Shown here: positions 56,548 to 64,000 of the stretch, one piece after another
Layout: the number at the start of each line of letters is the position of its first letter
Numbering within the stretch: position 1 is the first letter of the stretch
NCBI RefSeq assembly: GCF_036898095.1
Contig: NC_090767.1
Span: forward strand, 31,785,933 to 31,849,932
Origin: Palaemon carinicauda
Lineage: Eukaryota > Arthropoda > Malacostraca > Decapoda > Palaemonidae
Reading direction: 5' to 3'
Length of the DNA stretch: 64,000 nucleotides
Notes under the pieces: generated by a model
The model's database searches: none
The model's input: the letters and a program-made list of their open reading frames with translations, nothing else
Told to the model about the DNA's origin: nothing
Position numbers and translations under genes: made by a program

Positions 56548-58387
56548 AGTGTCGCCGGTAGGTGGGAGACTTCAGTATTTCCGGGATCGCTGGACCTTCG
56601 ATCCCTGGGCCCACAGCCTTCTCAAAAATGGACTGGGTTGGAGTTGGTACAGTACTCCGCCCCTGTGCCCTCAATTTTTCCAACACTCCACCCCCGTTTT
56701 GGAGGAGTACATCCAAGATCTGTTGGAGAAAAAGGTGATCAGGAGGGTAAAGTCCATCAAGTTCCAAGGGAGGCTGTTTTGTGTTCCCAAGAAAGACTCG
56801 GGGAAACTCAGAGTCATTCTGGACTTGTCACCACTCAACAAGTTCATAGTGAACCACAAGTTCAAAATGCTAACGTTACAACACATAAGGGCCTTACTGC
56901 CCAAGAGGGCATATACCGTCTCCATCGACTTGTCAGACGCATATTGGCACGTTCCAATAAGTCGTCGTCTCTCCCCCTACCTAGGATTCAAGCTACAACA
57001 AAAACTTTACGCTTTCAGGGCGATGCCCTTCGGACTAAACATAGCCCCAAGGATCTTTACGAAGCTTGCGAGCGCAGCTCTCAAACAGTTACGCCTAAAA
57101 GGGTTCCAGGTAGTAGCCTACCTGGACGATTGGTTGGTGTGGGCAGCATCCAGAGCAGAATGCTTGCAAGCTTCCCTACAAGTGATTCAGTTCCTGGAAT
57201 ATCTAGGCTTCATGATCAACAGAAAGAAGTCTCGTCTTTCTCCAGCTCAGAGGTTCCAGTGGTTGGGAATTCACTGGGATCTAGTGTCACACCGTCTTTC
57301 CATCCCGATGTCAAAGAGGAAGGAAATAGCAGGGTCTGTCAGGAGACTTCTAGGTTCCGAGAGGATATCAAGACGCGAACAAGAGAGGGTTTTGGGCTCT
57401 CTTCAGTTTGCATCAGTAACAGACCCTGTGCTAAGAGCACAGCTAAAAGATGCAGCGGGAGTATGGAGAACCTTTGCATCGAAAGAGCGAAGGGACGTAA
57501 AGAGACCGGTCCCACTTCGGCTACGTTCTCTTCTCAGACCGTGGTCTCAAGCCAGTCGTCTAAAGAGGTCTCTACCTCTTCAGCCACCCCCCCCGTCAGT
57601 GACAATCCACACAGACGCCTCAAAGGTAGGGTGGGGGGGTCACTCCCATCGGAAAAAAGTGCAAGGAATCTGGTCCAAGCTATTTGGGACCTTTCACATA
57701 AACTTTCTAGAAGCTATGGCAGTACTTCTGACCCTGAAGAAAGTATCCCCACGTCACTCGATCCACGTAAGGTTGGTACTGGACAGCGAGGTGGTTGTGA
57801 AATGTCTGAATCGGCGGGGATCGAGATCCCCACCTCTCAACCAGGTGATGTTAGCCATATTCCGACTGGCGGAGAAGAAGAAGTGGCACCTGTCAGCAGT
57901 TCACCTTCAAGGAGTCCGGAATGTGACCGCGGACGCTCTATCCAGGATAACACCGATAGAGACAGAATGGTCCCTAGACGCAGGATCATTCTCTTTCATC
58001 TTGAGTCAAGTCCCAGAACTGCAGATAGACCTCTTCGCGACGAAGGACAACAAGAAGCTGCCGAAATATGTGTCCCCATATGTGGACCCCGCGGCAGAAG
58101 CAATAGATGCGATGTCCCTCGATTGGAACAGATGGTCCAGGATCTACCTGTTTCCCCCTCACAATCTGATGTTGAGGGTCCTCAACAAACTGAGATCCTT
58201 CAAGGGAGTAGCAGCAATAGTGGCCCACAAGTGGCCGAACAGTGTATGGTTCCCTCTGGCTCTGGAACTACGACTGAAGTTCCTACCGCTCCCGGACCCA
58301 GTTCTGTCCCAGCAAGTCCAGAAGTCGACTGTCTTCGCTTCATTACAGAAGACCCGAACCCTGCAGCTCATGATTTTCTCTCCCTAG
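56438..58387 (+). CDS. DIRS reverse transcriptase, RNase H and methyltransferase-like domain
   Basis: 649 codons, frame +1 relative to gag; the real start is unknown and the first ~100 residues overlap gag. RT spans ~105-290, with DSGKLRVILDLSPLN, VSIDLSDAYWHVPI, FGLNIAPRIFTKL and the active site YLDD at 228-231. RNase H starts with HTDAS (Asp ~393) and includes LEAMAV and LDSEVV. The segment ~525-620 (IDLFAT, LPKYVSPYVDPAAEAIDAMS, LFPPHN at ~571-576, VAAIVAHKWPNSVWFPL) corresponds to the region described in DIRS elements as related to phage adenine methyltransferases; the NPPY-like core reads FPPH, so activity is doubtful. No stop or shift is seen. Confidence 0.93.
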   Translation: MQDPEEQLEGHQDAPLGDEDSEVVAAREARLQDSQSEVSPVGGRLQYFRDRWTFDPWAHSLLKNGLGWSWYSTPPLCPQFFQHSTPVLEEYIQDLLEKKVIRRVKSIKFQGRLFCVPKKDSGKLRVILDLSPLNKFIVNHKFKMLTLQHIRALLPKRAYTVSIDLSDAYWHVPISRRLSPYLGFKLQQKLYAFRAMPFGLNIAPRIFTKLASAALKQLRLKGFQVVAYLDDWLVWAASRAECLQASLQVIQFLEYLGFMINRKKSRLSPAQRFQWLGIHWDLVSHRLSIPMSKRKEIAGSVRRLLGSERISRREQERVLGSLQFASVTDPVLRAQLKDAAGVWRTFASKERRDVKRPVPLRLRSLLRPWSQASRLKRSLPLQPPPPSVTIHTDASKVGWGGHSHRKKVQGIWSKLFGTFHINFLEAMAVLLTLKKVSPRHSIHVRLVLDSEVVVKCLNRRGSRSPPLNQVMLAIFRLAEKKKWHLSAVHLQGVRNVTADALSRITPIETEWSLDAGSFSFILSQVPELQIDLFATKDNKKLPKYVSPYVDPAAEAIDAMSLDWNRWSRIYLFPPHNLMLRVLNKLRSFKGVAAIVAHKWPNSVWFPLALELRLKFLPLPDPVLSQQVQKSTVFASLQKTRTLQLMIFSP

Positions 58388-59349
58388 CGGTGAAGAAACG
58401 GTTCGGAATCTCGAAAGATAGTATCGACTTCCTGGAAGAATACAAGTGTAAGTCTACTAGGAGGCAGTACGAATCTGCATGGAAGAAATGGGTAGCCTTT
58501 GTCAAAGATAAGAACCCGCACGAGATCTCTACGGAGTTCTGCCTATCCTTCTTCATTCACCTCCACGAACAGGGGCTGGCGGCGAACACAATTTCTACAT
58601 GTAAGTCAGCTCTAACAAGACCCATTCTATATGCCTTCCAGGTAGACCTCGCTAACGAAATGTTTAATAAGATCCCTAAGGCCTGTGCTAGGCTTAGACC
58701 ATCAGCTCCTCCAAAGCCTATTTCATGGTCATTAGACAAAGTCCTTCATTTTGCCTCATTACTAGATAATGAGGAATGTGCATTGAAGGACCTGACTCAA
58801 AAAGTGATCTTCCTTTTTGCCCTTGCTTCTGGGGCCAGAGTTAGTGAGATTGTGGCCCTCTCGAGAGAGGAGGGCCGAGTTCAGTTCCTGGATGGGGGAG
58901 AACTGAACCTGTTTCCGGACCCTACGTTTCTCGCTAAGAACGAGTTGCCCACCAACAGGTGGGGTCCCTGGAGAATCTGCCCTCTGAAAGAAGATGCATC
59001 TCTATGTCCCGTAGAATGCCTTAAGGTCTATCTTCGTAGAACTTCAGACTTCCATGGGGGCCAACTATTCAGAGGAGAAACTTCGGGCTCGAATTTATCT
59101 TTAAATCAACTTAGGGCGAAAATTACATATTTTATTCGCAGAGCGGATCCTGACAGTTCACCCGCAGGTCATGATCCGAGGAAAGTTGCTTCATCTTTAA
59201 ACTTCTTTAATTTTATGGATTTTGAACACCTTCGTTCATACACTGGCTGGAAGTCTTCCAGGGTATTCTTTCGCCACTATGCTAAGCAAGTGGAGCAGCT
59301 AAAGAGGTCTGTGGTAGCAGTTGGTTGCGTCGTTAACCCTGCTGTTTAA
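58240..59349 (+). CDS. DIRS tyrosine recombinase
   Basis: The recombinase occupies the 3' part of a frame open from 56,638 to 59,349; domain homology starts near 58,380, so the start given is a guess. The N-terminal SAM-like domain (STRRQYESAWKKWVAFVKDK, CLSFFIHLHEQGLAANTIST) is followed by the catalytic set, numbered from 56,638: Arg 734 (SGARVSEIVAL), His 845 and Arg 848 (GHDPRK, the HxxR box), Trp 871 and Tyr 881 (FFRHYAK). All are present, so this looks competent. It replaces an integrase: it would insert the circular element DNA without target duplication. It is in the gag frame and overlaps the end of the RT frame by ~150 bp. Confidence 0.93.
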   Translation, partial: QCMVPSGSGTTTEVPTAPGPSSVPASPEVDCLRFITEDPNPAAHDFLSLAVKKRFGISKDSIDFLEEYKCKSTRRQYESAWKKWVAFVKDKNPHEISTEFCLSFFIHLHEQGLAANTISTCKSALTRPILYAFQVDLANEMFNKIPKACARLRPSAPPKPISWSLDKVLHFASLLDNEECALKDLTQKVIFLFALASGARVSEIVALSREEGRVQFLDGGELNLFPDPTFLAKNELPTNRWGPWRICPLKEDASLCPVECLKVYLRRTSDFHGGQLFRGETSGSNLSLNQLRAKITYFIRRADPDSSPAGHDPRKVASSLNFFNFMDFEHLRSYTGWKSSRVFFRHYAKQVEQLKRSVVAVGCVVNPAV

Positions 59350-60250
59350 CTCTGCGAGGAACAGCGGAATCATTTGGGACTTGGATTCTTGGGTGAATAG
59401 TTAGTTATATATGCTGATATAACTGGTAGTGTAGGCTCTCAGAGCCCACAATGACTGTTCCAACGTGATGGTGATGGTAACATAAGTACAGACAGGGTGC
59501 CAAGCGTTTGCCAACGCTATTGTCAGCAAAGTAGTAACATGGACGTTAAGTTGGATACCGGGGTATGTGTAAGTGACACATATGTTTTCTTTCAGATAAT
59601 CATTCATCCATGCACTACAGTACTTGTGAAAATTGTTGGTCATCCACCTAGCATATGTACATATTTATGGTGACCATACCTATTTATTGTTTCTCAATAA
59701 ACTTGTTCTCGGGAACCTTGCGTCTCCTTCACCTATATTTTTGATTTCATATTGTTTTTTGAGCATTTAGCCTATGTATATTAATCGGGGATATCTATAA
59801 TAGCCTATTCCTTAATGCAAAGCCTGGATTATACTGGCTTATACTTTCCTTAGCAATAAGGACTCCACCCCTTTCTGAGGACGGTGGTAGTAGCAAGTTT
59901 AATCCTACGCAGATATAACCTTTTGTCTATTTTTACTTCGACCAGGGTGCTGGTCGGGACTTTTTCTTTTGGATACGGTAGTCCCGTAAGACTTCGCTTC
60001 ATATAGAGTGAGACCACTATATGGTACTGGCTAGCGAGTGATTCATACATAGGTATATGTACTCTTCGTTCGTTTCTAGAGTCTAGTAGGACTCCTCCCT
60101 GTAGGGGGCAGGAAGCACTCTCATGGCTTATGATTAGTGAAAAGATGTATAACGGTAACATCTTAGGTCTGTCAGTCAAGTTGACTAAGAAACACTCTTG
60201 AGGAGTACGGCACGTATTGAGAATCCACAGATACAGTAATGCTCTGGTAT

Positions 60251-60347
60251 ACTTCCATCAGGACGACATGGCTTGAGCCCAAAAAACGGATTTTGAGCGA
60301 AGCGAAAAATCTATTTTTGGGTAAGATAGCCATGTCGTCCTGATGGA
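60251..60347. repeat. Internal complementary region (DIRS)
   Basis: The first part (60,251-60,286) is the reverse complement of the left end (52,059-52,094); the second (60,284-60,347) is the reverse complement of the right end (60,756-60,819). The two meet at six A. This is the template arrangement thought to join the ends into a circle in DIRS elements. Bases 59,350-60,250 hold no gene. Confidence 0.93.
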
Positions 60348-60440
60348 CCCGCCCTGCTCCTTTTCAAAATAAATATGAGTGAAAAGGATAGTAGGACCCC
60401 TCCCTACATACAGTATCTGTAGCACCTCGTGTATCGCTAC

Positions 60441-60776
60441 AAGGAATACAGATGGCGCCGTGAGCGGCGCAGGGCACGCTTTCGAAGCGGTGAGGAGGGA
60501 TGCCTTATGAACGGCTCCCCCCTTTCTTATCGTTTTCGTTTTCTTGCCATTTTACCCCTACGAAGTGTTAACTCTATTCGGGGTATAGATTGCTATGAGG
60601 CGTGTCAAGAATACGTCCACTGATATTTACGATATCCCTAAGGTCTTTTTTAGGGATACTCGCTCCAGGAGTTAGAATTCTGGGTACCTGAAGGTAAATT
60701 CTCTGGGAATATCGCTGTAGTTGTAATATACCCTAGGAAGCTGCCTTTAAGGAACTTCCATCAGGACGACATGGCT
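60441..60776 (-). repeat. Right inverted terminal repeat (DIRS)
   Basis: 336 bp, reverse complement of the left repeat. It is followed by a 43-bp extension (60,777-60,819) found only at this end and, inverted, in the internal complementary region. Confidence 0.95.
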
Positions 60777-61012
60777 ATCTTACCCAAAAATAGATTTTTC
60801 GCTTCGCTCAAAATCCGTTTATATAAATAATTTCTCAATTAGACTTTTTGAAAAAAACAGAGTCTTTAATTGTAGAAACTTTTAAGATCCCACTTCAGGG
60901 GTTTTGGAGGCCATAAAGTTTTATCAAAAGAATCTGGGAATTTGCAACGATTAACTTCAAGGGATACTTGCCTGGTCCTATACTGCACAGAAACCCTATA
61001 GGACATACACAA

Positions 61013-61170
61013 TCAGAATAGATGCTCAGCAGAACATCAACCAGGTACACCCAGCATACCACTGTGGTATCCAACCACGACATTGGCCTCGCCAGTAAGC
61101 TGCTTAAACTCACAGTCCCGGGTTTTCATTGACTTGCTGCCATTTGAATGCTAGACGAACACGTTACCAC
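61013..61170. repeat. SINE-like repeat, partner of 32,050-32,210
   Basis: Same block order and direction as at 32,050. GGCCTCGCCAGTAAGCTGC and CCCGGGTTTTCATTG are the parts that loosely recall tRNA promoter boxes. Confidence 0.5.
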
Positions 61171-61197
61171 TTTTCTTAGAGCATAATATCTTAGGTT

Positions 61198-61380
61198 GGA
61201 GCCTTTGTATATCAGCGACCAGTTCCTCATGCGATGATAAAAAATGTTCCTAAACTATCCCCACACAAAACCTACAAGCTGTGTCCTTACCTACATATTT
61301 AAGGGGGGTTGGGGGATAACGCCCCCTTGCGCCCATCCTTACAGTGCCGTATTCTAAGTTAGACATTATAATAAATAATA
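61198..61380. repeat. Dispersed repeat, partner of 46,411-46,600
   Basis: See the partner entry. Here it follows the SINE-like repeat directly, which is not the case at 46,411, so the two are independent units. Confidence 0.6.
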
Positions 61381-61439
61381 CATATTTCATGTTCTCATTG
61401 AAAACCGTCATGATGACGAGGACTCTAATAGTGTACAGG

Positions 61440-62850
61440 TATTTATATATACAGATGATGTCTGTATCGTAACCCTACGCTCTGTCTTCAAGAAGCATTA
61501 CAGAATACAAATAGGCAATGACATCATACCTAATAAGGTTAAGGATCTTGGTCTCAGTCAGGGTGCTTCTAGTCTAATGTTTTGACTGTTCTATGTCCAG
61601 GCTGTACTCTCTCATGTGGAATATGCCACCCCTGTGCTTACCTCTATCTCACCCACACACAAAGTCATTGGAAGTAGTAAAAAAAACAATGCGATGAGGA
61701 CCATCCTGGGAGCCACCATGTGGACCAAGCTCTCTCTGCTCAGGTCTGAGGTTTACCTCCTCCATCTTGCAAACAGGATCAACAGCCAAAATAGTCTTAT
61801 CATCATCAAACCCCTTAAAACTGGCAGGAAAGGTCCTCTTCAAAATAAACTTAGGCACTTTATTCACCTGTTTGCTGATCTTAATCTGCCCTCTACCGCA
61901 TTCATATGTGGGTCAAGACATTTATACACTTAAAGTTCAATTACACATCCCTCCCATTCTCTAAAGACAGCCTTCAGAGCTGACCTTGCATCCCTTCTAA
62001 ATTCTCCTGCTAATAATGTTTACTTCACAGATGGCTCCGTTGACAGGACTGTCCCAGCTGCTGTTGCTGCTGTATACTTCTTAGCGTACCCAGCCAGTTG
62101 GAGACTCAAACAGCACTTGCACCCTACAAACAGAACTTGTGGCAATCCTGAAGGCTCTGGAACACTTTGCCACTGTCTGAGGTCGCACTTCTATCCACAT
62201 CTACTCAATGGGCTCAAGCGCAGTCTTAAAGAACCCTAATGTTAGAGAAAACTCACTAACCACCTCAAAAATCAAGTACTTAGCCCATACCCATTACCAG
62301 AATCAATGATGGGTAACTATCAATGGGATCCTCAATCATATTTGGATTCCGGACAATAAAGCGGCTGATATTCTTGCCAAGGGAGCCCTTGAAGTAGACA
62401 CAACAAGTTTACCCTTGTGTCCTCCCGTCAACAGTTAAAGAAGTCAATGATCGACCATTGCCATAGTCGGCTCTTAAGCCCCATCAGGCAGGCGCAATTA
62501 AATTCCTCTTGGTCAGCCACTTGATATATCAGTGTTACTAATTCTGTTCAGCAGTGCCTCCCTAAAAACACCCACAGGATGATCTCTGTCATAACCCACA
62601 GACTCAGACTAGGATACCCGTGCGCCTGGGAGTTGATTGGCATAGGGAATAGAAACCGCTCATACCATGACCAACCTAAAAGCCTTCTCTTAGAACATTA
62701 CCTGCTTCAGTGTAACGAAACCTTGCCGCTCAGGCAGTCCCTCAACCCAAGCCATCAGCTCACTCCAGTTCTTATAGCCAGGTACTTACTGGAAAATATG
62801 ATAACCCTTTCAGTTTTTCTGTGCTCCTATCCACCACCCAGGTAACTACA
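61440..62850 (+). pseudogene. Decayed LINE with RNase H
   Basis: VFIYTDDVCIV (YxDD box, ~61,440) is followed after a deletion by HVEYATPVLTSISPTHK, LRSEVYLLHLANRI, and an RNase H domain in broken frames (TDGSVDRTVPAAVAAVY near 62,030, TELVAILKALEHFA, IWIPDNKAADILAKGAL near 62,345). The C-terminal part is THRLRLGYPCAWELI and LLLEHYLLQCNETLP. Similar layout to the remnant at 1,575, but a different copy type. Several stops and shifts. Confidence 0.82.
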
Positions 62851-64000
62851 TTACACTGGGACATACACACCCTTTCCATCCTTATCCACACCACTAGCCC
62901 GTTTGACTCCTACGCTGCAAACTCTACATGCTGCTTGACAGCGGTACCGCTCCCATCCTATCAAATTGCTCCTTGAACCCACATCAGTCCTTCCCCCTTA
63001 CTAACCCATATGCTCACCTGGGTAGGTGAACGAGGTCCTTCTCCCTCTCACTCATGTTGCAGTCTTTCTCATGTGACCCAGTCCCTCGGCCTTACTGGGT
63101 TCTCGTCTGTACTATAACTCCACCTTAAGGTAGCCGGGGACTCAGCCTCCCATCTATAACCTAACACTGATATCCTCCAACTCCACACCCAGTCTCTTCC
63201 CCTCACAGGGTCTTAGTACTGCCAGTCCTTTCTATAGGAACTAGAATTGCTCCATTTCTCCCTTCGGGGATTGCACTGCTGAACACCAAGCCTGGCAACT
63301 ATCCTTGATCCCTTATTTAAGCCATAAATAGTTATGGCTTGTCCTAAGTCCCAAAAATATACAAATGGGCCATCATATAAGATGAATTACTTGCCATTGT
63401 TCCTAACCATGGGAACCCCACTCTGCCATGTACATGAGTTCAGAAAGCAACCCACTGGGGACCACTTTCCTGGGGACTGGCTTATGGGCGTAGTCAAAAC
63501 GGGGCTTATCCCCTGGTATTATAAGAAAAACTATTGACCACTCTCATCCTCGGTTGAGAACCTAAGAAGCTCTTGTGCTGAGCTCGAGCCAATACTTCCC
63601 TGGAGGCATGCTCTCTGAACTGGTCGATGGCTATGTGTCAATACTGGGGTTTCAACCCCATTGTTTTCAACTTCTTTTCCTCACGCAGTCCCTTCTCACC
63701 GAGTCTTATTGCTATCCAACTTTCTACCTCCTCCTCATGCAGGTGTCAGTGGGCACTGAGGCTCAGTCCTCAACTGCTTCCTTCTGGCTCCTCTATGGTA
63801 CCTGATCCTTTGGCCGCCACCCTCCAAGAAGGTTTAGGCTTTCAGCTCTTCCATTTAGCTGAGGAAGGAATGAAGTTGTCAGCCATCTCTCTATTCCCTT
63901 CTTTGTAAGAAAAACCAAGAATTCCTTGCTGACACACTCTCCCCTATTATCAGCGAGGAGGCATGGCAAAAGTCCATTGTGTTTCCTCTCTGCCTTGGAC
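62851..64000. other. CT-rich stretch, likely 3' UTR of the LINE or another element
   Basis: Only short frames. One short motif, CCCAGTCTCTTCCCCTCACAGGG near 63,190, is faintly like the 3' block of the ORF1-only elements, too little to claim homology. Nothing else recognised. Confidence 0.35.

Larger units (their letters stand above)
52059..60819 (+). mobile_element. Full-length DIRS-type tyrosine-recombinase retrotransposon
   Basis: 8.76 kb. Inverted (not direct) terminal repeats, an internal complementary region, and Gag, RT/RNase H/methyltransferase-like and tyrosine recombinase frames together define DIRS. All three protein domains are open. Left end TTTTTTGGGCTC and right end CCGTTT share T-runs, and the internal region carries six A at the junction, as expected if the circle closes over TTT. 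No target duplication is expected for this class. Near-identity of the two terminal repeats points to recent insertion. An older fragment of the same kind lies at 29,628. Confidence 0.95.

Noticed and set aside
62851..63300. Possible relation of the CT-rich tail to the ORF1-only 3' block
   Set aside because: Only about twenty loosely similar bases; not enough to name this LINE as the autonomous partner.

Overview
The window is repeat-dense eukaryotic DNA. I recognise no host protein-coding gene, tRNA or rRNA in it. The best guess is a decapod crustacean. The grounds are very long TA and GA/CT microsatellites, TTAGG-type (arthropod telomere) repeats at an internal site, and the mix of mobile elements: a CsRn1-type Ty3/gypsy element, a DIRS element, piggyBac-like elements that use TTAA, Tigger, RTE and I/Jockey-like LINEs. 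The species cannot be fixed from sequence alone.

Layout. 1-2,977: old repeats, a 329-aa uncharacterised ORF on the minus strand and a decayed LINE with RNase H. 2,978-7,815: a full-length, young Ty3/gypsy element with 333-bp LTRs, broken by one in-frame stop. 7,915-11,108: a non-autonomous piggyBac-like element with TTAA flanks that carries a ~372-bp tandem array. 11,086-26,565: a tandem triplication of a ~4.1-kb segment. Each unit holds a minus-strand reverse transcriptase remnant and a plus-strand decayed ORF1 element. The middle unit is split by a second, different TTAA-flanked element (16,235-19,372). 27,002-29,244: an element with one intact 535-aa ORF1 protein (minus strand). 29,628-30,363: a diverged DIRS end fused to a fragment of the same ORF1 type. 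33,075-35,280: a third ORF1 element, decayed. 35,456-37,384: a Tigger/pogo transposon pseudogene, followed by LINE and RTE fragments. 42,738-42,962: a fold-back element built around TTAGG-like repeats. 43,107-44,809: a 5'-truncated second copy of the gypsy element. 47,340-48,700: a fourth ORF1 element, decayed. 50,365-50,905: a minisatellite. 52,059-60,819: a full-length DIRS retrotransposon with open Gag, RT/RNase H/methyltransferase-like and tyrosine recombinase frames, 336-bp inverted terminal repeats and a clear internal complementary region. 61,013-62,850: a SINE-like repeat and another decayed LINE.

How the parts relate. The gypsy and DIRS elements look young (two differences between gypsy LTRs; near-identical DIRS inverted repeats) and sit among much older debris. 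The least familiar theme is a lineage of ORF1-only elements. At least three sub-families share a leader motif, an ORF1 protein with CxCxxC clusters and three zinc knuckles, and a conserved 3' block, and ORF1 runs into that 3' block with no space for a reverse transcriptase. They look like half-LINEs that would depend on another element's reverse transcriptase. A repeat 3' tail with a short hairpin recurs at five places and may be the recognition signal; this is inference.
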